A stretch of DNA of 64,000 bases from Hetaerina americana (lineage: Eukaryota; Arthropoda; Insecta; Odonata; Calopterygidae): assembly GCA_022747635.1 (NCBI GenBank), contig JAKTNV010000001.1:28747990-28811989 (forward strand), read 5' to 3'. Both the position numbers and the translations under genes were made by a program. The notes beneath the pieces are model-generated. The model saw nothing but the letters and a program-made list of their open reading frames with translations. It was not told the origin of the DNA and ran no database searches. Positions within the stretch are counted from its first letter, which is position 1. Every line of letters starts with the position of its first letter. This document shows, piece by piece, positions 41,458-52,600 of the stretch.

Positions 41458-41724
41458 ATGACTGCTACAGCACGCTACGACAAGTACTTCGAGATTACTG
41501 GAATGCGGAAGCGCCCCCCTTTGTTGGCGCATCTCGACTATGGGACTCCGCTCTGCATACGAAATGAGACACGGAGCATGCATTTGCAAGTGATCCTCGC
41601 CGCGAGAGTTTCGAAAATGTTGAAACTGAGTGGATCAGGATCCCAAGATGCTATTGCCGCGCAAGGTTTCGTGCCTTTGTGTGCGAGCGAGGAAGACGTA
41701 AGGGAGGCTTTAGATATATTATAA
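41458..41724 (+). CDS. Unrecognised 88-codon ORF (doubtful)
   Basis: The ATG at 41458 opens a frame of 88 codons (begins MTATARYDKYFEITGMRKRP) ending at a TAA at 41722-41724. Composition is more even than in the surrounding AT-rich DNA, and the product has no low-complexity run. It resembles no family I know. No splice site, promoter or poly(A) signal can be tied to it. It could be a fragment of a mobile-element protein, a small exon or chance. Confidence 0.2.
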   Translation: MTATARYDKYFEITGMRKRPPLLAHLDYGTPLCIRNETRSMHLQVILAARVSKMLKLSGSGSQDAIAAQGFVPLCASEEDVREALDIL

Positions 41725-42785
41725 ACGACAAGGAATGCACGTACCGTGTACTCTCTTTGGTATGCTATGAGCCTTCCGATATCTAATATATTCTCTTACT
41801 TCATCGTATTCGGTAAGACCAACTTTCTCTGTGTGTTCAGCGATTGAAGTTCTTTTCTTTAATTCAACCATGGATTTCACCATTTGGTTAGAATCATTCG
41901 GTACTTTGTGCAGGTAATGATAAATTTCGAGTAATATTAGATCTTATTATCATAATGTTAATTGCTGAAATAACCCATATTTAACATCTACATCTTCGAC
42001 TGGATGCTCGCTTAAAAGTTGATTGGCCTACATAATCAATTGAGAAGGCACCATTATAAATTATCTTAACCATAGCATACACACCAAGCTGAATTAAATT
42101 TGATCACAAACAAGGATAGCATTCCCGTAGCAATAACCGTAGCCAACCGCCTTGGGAGGTGATCAGCCGTCACAAACAAATAGCGAAATAAAACGAATTA
42201 AAATGAAAGCGATTTCCAGAAAACCTTTTTGGAGGACGCATTTTTCGGCTTTCGTGATGAAAGGAAGTTTAATGGGTGTTACGAAACTTTCCCTCGAAGC
42301 GAATAAAAATATTTAAAACATTTATTAATGCCTAAGACCCTCTTATAAGTTCAAAAGACAGGAACAAACTTAAAATGGCGGAAAAACAACTTAGAGCCTG
42401 AGGATTAAATCGAAATTTAAGGTTAATATCTCTAAGACAACGTTTCCGAGGAATATTTTCCAGTTCCAAACTCCCAAGTTCGGCGAAGGAGCTTGATTAA
42501 TAAAACATGATCATTATTTCAGATCAGAACTGGGCGCCAACAGCAAATGGAGGCTTACTCGAAATATAGTTGATGAGCACTGTGATCATCCCGCTATCAG
42601 AGCTGAGTGCCGCGCATAATCGAAAGTATGTATACTACCTTGATCAAAAAGTTCCCGGAATAACCACCGTGTGGCGCTCCCATCGTTCCGATTTGAGTTC
42701 TGTTTTTTTTGTTAAATTGGTACATCTGTTGTTGATATTCCCTTTAAATCTTAGTGTCATAACTTGACATTTGCAAAAGTTACGG

Positions 42786-43112
42786 TCGGTTTTCGGTATG
42801 TCCATCAGTGCTTCCTGCGATTTTTCCATTACTTCCTCTCGGCTGCTAAAACGCGTTCCCCGTAATGGTTTTTTAACTCGATTGAACAGAAAGAAGTCAC
42901 AGGGAGCCAAATCAGGTGAATTCGGTGGCTGTTGGATGGTAGTTGTTGCATTTTTCGTCAAAAAATGACGAATAATGATAGCACTGTGCGACGGTGCGTT
43001 ATCATGGTGCAAAATCCACGAGTTTTCTGCCCACATTTCTGGTCTCTTTCGGCGAATTGCTTCACGCAAACGTCTCATAACGCCCAAATAATACTCTTTG
43101 TTTACTGTCTGG
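42786..43112. repeat. Left arm of 327-bp inverted repeat inside the mariner
   Basis: This is the reverse complement of 43819-44145 with no indels and very few substitutions. The 706-bp loop between the arms holds the transposase N-terminal half. The six bases GTTACG occur at 42779-42784, and their complement CGTAAC at 43814-43819, at the two rearrangement points. Confidence 0.88.
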
Positions 43113-43758
43113 CCTTCTGGCAAAAATTCATGATGCACTACACCGTTGTAATCCATGAAAACCGTCAGCATTGCCTTCTTTTTTGACTGAAAACGACGTG
43201 GTTTTTTTGGTCTCGGCTCATTTGGTGAACGCCATTCACTTGCCTGATGTCTGGATTGCGTGTCGTACTCATAAACCCACGTCTCGTCTCCAGTAATGAT
43301 CCTTTTGATGAATGTGGGATCGGATTCAGCCTCGCAAATCATGTCTTTTGCGACGTCAACACGGTCTCTTTTTTGCATGAAATTGAGGTCTCTTGGTACC
43401 AACTTTGCTGCTACACGACGGAAACCCAAATCATTAACCACAATGTCTTGGGCGGATCCATAGGCAATGTTCAAGTCCTCCGCTATTTCTCTGATGGTTA
43501 ATTTGCGGTTATTGACCAACATTTCTTTTACTTTATCAATTTTTTCACCGACTTTCGATGTCGATGGTCTGCCACTGCGTTCATCATCTTCGATTGACTC
43601 ACGACCACTTCTGAACCGCTCGTGCCACTGGTAAACGACCGTTTTTTTAGAGAATCGTTGCCGAAACACTTTTCCAACATTTCCAACGTCCGTGCGCCAC
43701 TAAATCCGTTTTTTACGCAAAATTTAATACAAGTTCGTTGTTGCAAATTTAAATCCAT
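42786..43758 (-). pseudogene. Mariner transposase, inverted copy, frameshifted and 3'-truncated
   Basis: The start Met is at 43758 (MDLNLQQRTCIKFC), followed by an N-terminal helix-turn-helix region. The frame breaks at a T7 run (A7 on the coding strand) near 43642-43648; an eighth base would restore SLKK-TVVYQWHERF. After the break come the linker RSGRPSTSK, the first catalytic Asp in ITGDETWVYEYD, the second in LHHDNAPSHS and the third in PDLAPCDFFLF. Homology to the plus-strand copy stops after MDIPKT at about 42786. The frame then reads into inverted 5' UTR sequence, so the final FEDW-type C-terminus is missing. It is non-functional as it stands. Confidence 0.88.
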
Positions 43759-43818
43759 TTCTGCAATTGTAAAAAATCGCCAACACACACAGAGATAGAT
43801 GTACTCTTGGCTACGTAA

Positions 43819-44145
43819 CCAGACAGTAAACAAAGAGTATTATTTGGGCGCTATGAGACGTTTGCGTGAAGCAATTCGCCGAAAGAGACCAGAAATGTGG
43901 GCAGAAAACTCGTGGATTTTGCACCATGATAACGCACCGTCGCACAGTGCTATCATTATTCGTCATTTTTTGACGAAAAATGCAACAACTACCATCCAAC
44001 AGCCACCGAATTCACCTGATTTGGCTCCCTGTGACTTCTTTCTGTTCAATCGAGTTAAAAAACCATTACGGGGAACGCGTTTTAGCAGCCGAGAGGAAGT
44101 AATGGAAAAATCGCAGGAAGCACTGATGGACATACCGAAAACCGA
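43819..44145. repeat. Right arm of 327-bp inverted repeat inside the mariner
   Basis: This pairs with 42786-43112. The arm runs from CCAGACAGTAAAC to ACCGAAAACCGA; beyond 44145 the plus copy continues into normal transposase sequence and the minus copy does not. Confidence 0.88.
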
Positions 44146-44245
44146 ATATAAAAAATGTTTCGAGGATTGGATCAAGCGCTGGCATAAGTGTGTTGCAGTC
44201 GATGGGGATTACTTTGAAGGGGACAATATAGATTTAGATGAATAA
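43819..44245 (+). pseudogene. Mariner transposase C-terminal half
   Basis: The frame opens with QTVNKEYYLGAMRRLREAIR and runs to the natural stop at 44243-44245. It includes LHHDNAPSHS, SPDLAPCDFF and a complete C-terminus (KCFEDWIKRWHKC, then DGDYFEGDNIDLDE). The N-terminal DNA-binding part and the first catalytic Asp are absent. Over the 327 bp it shares with the inverted copy the protein is almost identical (one visible Ala/Val difference), so the duplication is recent compared with the other mariner relics here. Confidence 0.88.
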
Positions 44246-44579
44246 ACTTGTATTTTTAATTTTCTGAATAAATTCCGGGAAATTTTTGATCAAGGTAGTA
44301 TTAAAGGAGCTGAAGCCATAAATAAACATCATCCTTAAATCCAGCTTCCACAAAAATAGATACGAGCAGAATAAATAAACGGCGTGCATCAGATGATTTC
44401 AAAAGTTTTCGAATTGAGTTTGGACGGCTCAGCCTAGGTCGCTACGATAGTCCCCTGCATATTCATTTACCGTACACCAAGCGCAGAAAACGAATCGGGT
44501 GAGACGGTAGGAGCACTCACGATAGCTGAACTCCCTACCATCTGGTGGAAATACTGCCCGAGTCATGCAGGTGAGGGGG

Positions 44580-45240
44580 GAAGAGTAGGTAAATCATCCG
44601 ACGTGCGGTAATCGCATGGAACGCTCGAACACGGAAATCGTGGGAGAATCTCCCCCTCGACCGACTCAAGATGAAAAATTACGACAACAGACTCATAGCG
44701 GAGGATTGAAGCATGGAAGATCGAGGTTCAGTGACGGAGAAGTGGACGACGGCAACGGGGGATGCGCCCCACGGGTGAACGCGGGAGGGCGGGTGAAAGA
44801 GGGCGGGGAGGAAGGTGCGCAACGGGGGTTGTTTGACTCCGAGCGGTTTTGTGGTGTCTGCGGTGTCCCGAGAAATTGAACTTTTCTCACCGGTGGGAGC
44901 AGAGGAAGCGAGCGCGCGGGGAAGAGCCCCGCGTCCGATACGGCAGGAGGAGGAAGAGAGAAAGAGGAGTGGGTCTCGGTGGGGCGCGGGACGAGAAACT
45001 CCGCCGAGAACACAGAAAGAGGCACTCGGAAACACGTGCCAATCGCCGAGTCACGCACCGGAAAGTGTTACGTCCCTCGGTCACTGTGATCTTGCGGGGA
45101 TAGTCAGGTTGGTGGAGGAGATACATATATGGAGGTTAGCGGGAGAAAAGAATCGGAGAAGGAGAATAAGGGGAGGGAGCGGAGAAGTGGGGAATTAAAG
45201 CAAGGTTGGGGGGAGGGGGAGAGCGATGGGGAGCAATTCT
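44580..45240. other. GC-rich, CpG-containing patch, function unknown
   Basis: This patch is strikingly rich in G on the plus strand (GGGAGGGCGGGTGAAAGAGG and similar) and has clustered CpG (GCGAGCGCGCGGGGAAGAGC). Several frames are open here, as expected from high GC, and none resembles a known protein. It could be an alternative promoter, an untranslated exon or simply skewed sequence. Confidence 0.35.
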
Positions 45241-45678
45241 GGCCTCTCACGAAAGCAGAAATGTATATTATTCACATGCATGAATCCTGAAGATGACCGT
45301 TTCGCATTATCCGACCTCGATTCGACGTTACTTCTCAATAACGGGGCGTCTGCTGTCTGCAGCGCCAGGTACTCAACAACACTGTTCACTGTTCAACGAC
45401 GTGGAGATAATGTTTGATCTCTGGCCGAAAAGATATTTTTACACATGCAAAGGTATTTCGACACACCAATGAACTTTTTACATAAGTAAACGGTGGCATT
45501 CAGTATGTCTTTCAAACTGAATGTTAACCTTCACGAATGAAGGCACTTTTAATCAATATTTGGAGCGGGTTATTAATCTGGAGCTATGGTATCGATTACA
45601 GAAGGGACTTCCAAAGAACTGCGGGAGATGCCGCAACAGTAACTTTTAACGGAGTCATCCTCTAATATGCATGTCAAT

Positions 45679-45908
45679 GCAACAATTGCACAGTGTAAAA
45701 ATCATTCGCCTTGACCGGGATTCGAACCCGGATCCCTCAATGTCCGGTCGAGTGCTTTAGCCAGTTAAGCTATCGAAGCGTCCTCCTAAACTGAAATTTT
45801 GGAGGACGCTTCGATAGCTTAACTGGCTAAAGCACTCGACCGGACATTGAGGGATTCGGGTTAGAAATCCGGTCAAGGCGAATGATTTTTACACTCTGAA
45901 ATTGTTGC
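45679..45908. repeat. tRNA-derived palindrome (two tRNA-like units head to head)
   Basis: The left arm 45679-45786 and right arm 45801-45908 are near-perfect reverse complements of about 108 bp, separated by about 14 bp (TAAACTGAAATTTT). Each arm contains a complete tRNA-like unit plus flanking sequence (AAAATCATTCG side). The right arm is damaged in the T loop (GGGTTAGAAATCC instead of GGGTTCGAATCCC). Transcription by Pol III from the left arm would run on the minus strand. Confidence 0.88.
45708..45779 (-). tRNA. tRNA-like gene or pseudogene, 72 nt, non-canonical anticodon loop
   Basis: A cloverleaf can be drawn on the minus strand. The acceptor arms GCTTCGA / TCAAGGC pair with one mismatch and one G-U. 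The D arm is GCTT...AAGC, the anticodon stem CTCGA/TTGAG, the variable loop GGAT, and the T arm CCGGG-TTCGAAT-CCCGG is perfect. The anticodon loop is CCGGACA, so the conserved U33 is C; the anticodon would read GGA, but the long variable arm of serine tRNA is missing. Both Pol III boxes are intact. It is more likely a tRNA-derived repeat than a working tRNA. Confidence 0.5.
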
Positions 45909-48759
45909 ACAGAAGGGAGGTTTACCGTCGTCTAGATCTGCAGTCCAGTGAAAGTTTGCATCTCACTTAATGGACAAAAGTTATAGAATCACTAGATACA
46001 CCCTAGTAAACCTAGTTTCAAGATTATACCCACAAAGGTATGAATAAGTTCAGCTACTTTCTCCACCAATATCCTCCCTTTACGATGGCATTATGAGCTA
46101 AGTACTCAAAACGATTTAATACGGACTTCTGGATAACACGATCATGAAGTTCACCTAGACATAAAAGATCATTATAACCCTAAAATGACAATTGGTAGAA
46201 CGCCTCCCTTAAATTGGCGATATATTCACAATGCCATCAAAGAAAAATATTATTAAGAATTTCCTGAAACTTTCATTAAATTATTAAAAATACTCGAATA
46301 ATAGGAATAAAAGCCTTTTAAGGGGTTTTTGGGTGGCTTATGGCTTTTTGTAATGCATTAGGACTGGTAAAATTTTTTTAAGTCCAGTCACGACTACAAA
46401 GTCTTGATCTTGGTTCCACTACCTCATCGAATGTGTCATTATGGCATGATTCGAATCTTCAAATAGCCACATCAAAGTGAAAAATATTCGCAAAAGTAAT
46501 TATTAATTAATATTAATTCTCTTTAAAACTAGGAAATCCCGATTCCAATTTATGTGATTCTAAAAGGTGGAGAAGAATTTTAGCCAGTTTTGAGGACACA
46601 TGAAGGGGCCTTGTGTACATGTGACTTGTATGTGACTGTGCGAGTTTGCTTTTCATGCTAAAGATAATTATACTGTTAAGATTGTAAATTATTTCTTTTA
46701 AAATTCCGGCGTTTAACATCTTAAAAGTAGGTCAAATTTTCTTTGCCGTAATTCACCAATTGACTCGTAGCGAGAACGGAAACCACTTGTACAAATCGCA
46801 GAGCTCTAAGTTTGCCAAATCTTAATCTATCCACAAAGATCACAAAAATAAGAATACAAAAATTACATATATGACTTTATGATTTCAAGATAAGAAGATA
46901 GATTTTTGTTACCATAGCATTTGTTACCTATGCTGTACGGGCTGAGATCTAATCATTAAATTTCAGGGCCAGACGCATGCATTAGTTTAAGGGTAATAAG
47001 GGTAAGAGTTTTAATTTGATTCAGGAAAACGAAATACAAGGAAGCGGTCACAAAAACCAACTTAACCTTATGGAATCAAGAAATGTATCTTTCCTTTCAT
47101 TCAAGACACAAGTAATTAAAGCGTACGCGCTTAACCCGACCCATATCATTTCTCCGTAGTTCCTCCGTATATCAAAGTTAAGAAAATTTTCATCACGTGC
47201 CCTATCGTATGAATGCCGCCATTGCCTTACGGACAGGCTAAAAATGCACCGCATTATACACTTTGCATACATATACATACACGGTTTGATGAGCGTAATT
47301 CAAATGCGATGTGGTATCAACACTCAAAAAGGAGAACTTCATTCCCGCATGAATATGACAAGGCACTTGCACATCAGCGATTGAGCTGTCTTGTTGCACG
47401 CATATAACTCAAGCACCTTCGTTGCATGATAAGGAGTTCAAGAAAATACAATACAAGGGATAATCTACGAGGAGTGAATTGAAAAAAGTCTCATCAGTTA
47501 TATACATTGCACATTTTTTAGTTCCGCGGTTCTGAAAGGGCGATTAACCTTGGATGCAAAAAATGACCTTAGCTACAGCTTTGGGTGTGCTCATCAATCT
47601 TCCATCCACCCCAGAAGTCTTGCTTCGTACAAGTGCTCACTGTTTTTTTGCTTCCTCGAATTACTATCACAATTACAGAATAGTCGCAACACGCGATGTA
47701 TGCATTTCCAAGTGTCGTAAGTGCGGGCCGATTGCGGGCGATTTTCGCCCGTTACACGAATTGACTTAATCAGATTTCTTAGAAAATTCAATTAACAGTT
47801 CCGCTATAACAGTTCCTTGATAAAAAAAACAATTAGCGATCCACACTGCATGCTAATGCTACATATAATGATTGGAATGAAATCACTGCTAAGGTAAGTT
47901 GCTCTTGTGTGGTAGATATTTAAGATAAAACGGATTGCACGTTTCACTACAGCATAGATACGTTATCAAAGAAGTCTACATGTTCAGATATTGTTATTAG
48001 CCTTTCATGAAACATACTTTAACCTATTTATTTGATGCACAAGGATAAAGGGAGATTAATACAACATCAAAAAGATAATTGTTACCAACTAAAAATTCTC
48101 TTTCGTACTCTTTTCACAGCAAAAGAAATTGAGATACTGGAATAGGTGTAATACTGGAATATGAGCAGCTTGAACGTAAAAATACGAAAGGCCTTTGACA
48201 ATCAAAATTATTTGGAAACAAACGCTAAGATATCTAAATGAGACCATCTCGAAATCAATTATATTTTCGAAGGCGATGTCTCCAACCTTGTCTGCGGGGT
48301 AACATCCTTCAGAAGACGGCCAATCCAGAGGTCAGGTCACGAATTACATTCCTGCCTGGACGAGATGTATTTCCCCACCTAAGGTTTGTGTGTTTATGAA
48401 TATGAATATCCTTGGTGTTATTGCTAATTTATTCCCCAAAATAAATGCCAACCTGGCTGTTTAGATTACTTTTCAAGTAATAAACATACGCAGTATTAAA
48501 GTATACATAAGAGCAAAGAACACGAGAAGGTATATAACTAAGAAATGTTAATTAATGAACCCACTCAAAAAAAGATGAAAGCGAAAGAGTAAACAGAAGT
48601 TTGGAAAACGCCAACTTATAAAATTCCTTCTTTTAAAGTGTCTTCGCCGATGTCTAAGCGAATGCCTCCGATAGTTCACCAATTCGTTTCTGCCAACCGA
48701 CGCCCAAAATCGAGATTACATATTATGAAATAGAACGTTTTCGTAATATCTAGAAATCA

Positions 48760-49640
48760 TATATAAGAAGCCCCCAGTATACCACAAGGTTCCCAGGGAC
48801 TGGAAAACGGTTAATGTTACACCTTTATGAAAAAACGGAGACTTGGAAGAACCGAGCAATCTCTCACATCCGTATCATACAATTTCATGGAAACACACGT
48901 TAGTTCAAAAGTGAGACACCTCGATAGTCAAAGGTATTGATGAAAAACCATCACGGTATCCGAAAGAGAAAATACAGCGAGACAGCTTGCACTTTTTACT
49001 CATGATATCTTTGGTTGGGGACAACAATCTTTCAGTGGACGACTTTTCTAGATTTTAAAAGAACTTTCTACAAATTACCTCATAGTTCACTACTCATAAA
49101 ACTAGAATGCTATTTTTATGGATGCCTTTGGCATAGATAAAAACATCTTGGGCCGGATTAAAACCTTTTTGAATGGTCGGGTACAAAGAGTAGTCATTGA
49201 TGATGTTAGCTCTAAAGCAGTGGAAATCACTTGAGGTGCTTCCCAGAGAAATGCCTTCTGGCCTCTTTCATTCCCTCTTTACCTTAACGACATTAACTTC
49301 GTGGTTATTAGTAAGATACGTTTATTTGCCGACAATGCAGTGGTTTACAGAGACATCCGTAATCCTGTGGATAAAGTAGCTTTAGCGGATGACTTTAACG
49401 CTATACAACGTTGGTACGACATTTGACAATTATGATTAAACTTAAAAGTGCGTATCGATGAATTATTGGAAAAGTAGCAGTTCCCCCCCGAACGCTTACT
49501 GTATCAGGAAAACCGAAATAGAAAGTATATACTCGATTAAATACTCGGGCGTTATCCTTCGTCACGATTTCTCTTGGGTAAAGCCTTATTAAACCCATCG
49601 TACTACGGCAGGAGAGATCATGCAAATAAACGTATAGAGT
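48760..49640 (+). mobile_element. Degenerate LINE reverse-transcriptase relic
   Basis: Plus-strand translation recovers SQGLENG-type and NGDLEEPSN RT motifs, then KPFLNGR-like sequence, VVIDDVSSKAVEIT, and PLYLNDINFVVISKIRLFAD. The box AVVYRDIRNPVDKVALADDF (49340-49395) follows, and finally KYSGVILRHDFSW near 49530-49580. The catalytic ADD motif has become ADN, and there is an in-frame TGA at 49231 where the conserved TSGVPQG-type motif should be. It resembles arthropod CR1/jockey-type RTs rather than the element at 21230. No endonuclease is present. Confidence 0.78.
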
Positions 49641-52600
49641 CTAATATAAATTATAGATTCATGTGCGGTGTGGTGGAAACTTTCCATAATAACAGAGACA
49701 AAAACTTTATTCAATAAATCAATTTTTATTCAGGGAAAATTTGCAAGAGCTTTCGTCTGTTAAAATTATAGGTATTAAGTGGTGAACAGATACATTAAAG
49801 ATGCCATTTTTCCCAAGAGCGATAACGGATAAGAATAACGCCCAACCAAGCAAGGGAGCAAAATATTTTGTGCCAAAAGTACTCTGGTATGTGATCACCC
49901 TTACCAAACACCCTAGCGATGGCTTGCTGGGAACTATGTAATAATAATGAAATCTCTAAAACCATGTCGTGGTAGTGTATGGGGTACTCATATCTAATTG
50001 CTGAGGAATTCCGGTTCCGTGGAACGCCTACGAACATTGCCAGCTAAGCCCAAGGTGTATATGGTTTGCTGAGCAACAGAACCTTTTGAAAAACCGCTCA
50101 AAGCGCGGGGAAAAGACCTGGCGCCCTTAGATCGCATGGGTTTGACATGCCATTGAGTTGAATATCAGATAAGCCCTACCATTTACCCACACAGTTTTTC
50201 GGCTTGAAGATTGCGCTTAACTTTTTCTACAAATATTGTTAAAGACTACATTGAAGAAAAAACACTGAATTTGCTAAGTCAGTCATGACAGAGATTGGCG
50301 ATAACTTAAGATTCTCATATAGGGCCTCTATGACCCCTCAATATCCTGAAGAGATAGAAATGAAACTTTCCAGTCCATCCCGCGCAACCATAAAAGATTT
50401 AATACTGGTAAAGGGAGCAATACATTCTCGTAATTCATTTAAAATTTTTTTCAAGGGCAAACAGTAATTTGAATGAATAGGTAATGGAAAAGACAGCATA
50501 TTGCATTTCAAGTTACATTATCTGCTTTGATTCACTCTCCGAATTACGATTGAAAGCTTCTCTTATCCGCAGGCCAGGAGATACAAGAGTTTCATTCCAC
50601 TTCTCATCGTTCGACGATTAAAATCAATCACCTCGGAAGACCTCATCCCACGATACTCGACAAAATTAGCTCGAGGCTCCCCGCGTAATCATCATCCATT
50701 CTCCCCTCCCCGCAGAGTCTATGAAGCTCCGGGTCGCATCCCACACTCCTCATAAACCTCCTGCACATCCCTGTTTCCCATGCATCGTGAACATCGTCGT
50801 CCGAAAAATCAGCCGCCCTTCACGGCAGGCGGGCGACGGCGAACCTCGCCAGACGTCAAATCGCCACCCTTAATCCGCAACATCATCACTGGGAGAAGAA
50901 CCGCCGGCAATTCCGTTGAACCGTAGAAACCCTTCCACTGCCTTCCCCCTCAAGTTCGTTTATAAAGAGAGAGGAAGAGGGAGAGACTGAGGGAGAATGA
51001 GCCGCCCTCCACTCTCTCTATCACTCGCGGCCTCACCTCTCGTCTCCCTCCAACATCTCCCCCGTTTTCATTCCCATCTATGCTTCAAGGTCCATTCAGA
51101 CAGGTTGAACAACCCCATACCTTCAGCTATTTCAGAGTCATTATTAAACTCTTAGTTTAACTTCCCTTCCTGGGAATACGTTTCAGGCGTTCAAGGAATT
51201 CTCAAAAACATCTCCAATAATACGTGTAGTGTCTCATCACCGAATCATTCATGCCATTTCTTTCATTTTCTTACCTACCATCATATTTTCTTCGCCCATT
51301 CCTTCCCTGCTGACCAATTCAGACTTGTTTTTTGTCATTTTTCAATACTTGTTTTTTACTTCGCTGTCCTTCAAACCACAATTTCATGCTCTTCCTCCAT
51401 TGTTTTCCTTTTATCATCCTGTACTCTGCTTTCTAAATGTTTCATAAGCTCTTCAACTACACTGATTTGCTTTTTAGCATGCTTTGATTCCCATCTATCA
51501 TGAAAAGCTTTCCCCTATTAGCATGGCCAAGTCGGTGAAATAAGAGACTTACGGTAAAATAAGAGAGAGTCTCCTTGATCCATTAAAGAGTACGTAAAGA
51601 GGCAAATGTCATTGTCTATACTCGTCACGCCTTCGCAGCACCTCATCACATCTCGGTCTACTCTCTCTCTCTCCACCCTTCCTTTCCGCTTCCTTTTTTC
51701 CCACCTGCCTCTAAATATTTCCCCTCCCTCCGCTGGAACCTGCAGTCGATTACGTTTTCCATCCCCTTTCCGAATGAGAGATTCCAGATCGGCACGTCTT
51801 TACGAAGGGAAATAAAGGACATCCGGAGGGAGAATTTTGTTTTTTTTTATACTCTGCTAGGCTAGTAGATCGTTGAACATGGTGGCAGTGGGAAACTTTT
51901 CAATAAGGTCGCCTTAATGAAATTCATATTTACTTTTTTTGTTTGAACGATTAACGAAAGGATACAGTTATTTTGAAATTTAGTGGGCGGGGATAACAAT
52001 GGGTTAAACCCCATGGGACTGAACTCATTCTGATCCCTAAGCGCCACAACGCACAACAAAACAGAGAATAGTGACGGCGATTGACCCAATTAATAATTAA
52101 TCGACTGAAATGATATTCTTACAAACCTCGTTTGACTGCTAACGGACCGTTAGCGATAAACGAGCGATGAAAAAATACAGAGTTACCATTTTTGTGACGG
52201 GGATAAATTATTTACTCATCGATTTCATGACTGATAATAGCAAAATTCGAAAATGTTACCAAATAACATAATGAAGAAATACCGAGGAGAAAACCTGACT
52301 TGACGATCCACTAGTGTGTAGAGTAAAAAAGAAAACAATAAGTTATATGGCATAGCCCAAATCTGGGACTTATTCCTTAATGGCCGTAAGTTTGTTTCTT
52401 GCAAATCGGTGTCAACAATCACACGGTAATACGTGGTGATTAACGCATAAGCAACACACGCTAGGTGCCCACGATGGAATTAAAATTTCAGTACTCATTT
52501 AGATGCACTCGAAGTGGTTTCCGAAGAGTATTTCAATGCTGGCGACCAACTCCGAGGAGAACCGACACATTATACTCATGCACAAACTAGGACACGAATT

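Larger units (their letters stand above)
34431..42634. other. No gene recognised apart from the SINE head and doubtful ORF listed
   Basis: AT-rich with a GC patch at about 35130-35410 and a purine-rich stretch at 38360-38450. Open frames here are short and unrecognised. Confidence 0.4.
42635..44298. mobile_element. Rearranged DD34D mariner element with fold-back structure
   Basis: Both ends are intact. The left terminal repeat begins CTACCTTGATCAAAAAG at 42635. The right end, read on the minus strand from 44298, begins CTACCTTGATCAAAAAT; the two match at 26 of 27 positions. A TA target duplication flanks each end (42633-42634 and 44299-44300). Positions 42635-42785 look like a 5' untranslated end in plus orientation. 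Positions 42786-43818 carry the transposase inverted (minus strand), and 43819-44298 carry the transposase C-terminal half and 3' end in plus orientation. The conserved core HHDNAPSHSA...SPDLAPCDFF has 34 residues between the second and third catalytic Asp, the classical mariner spacing. The whole element seems to have inserted or moved as one unit, but it cannot encode a working transposase. Confidence 0.9.
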
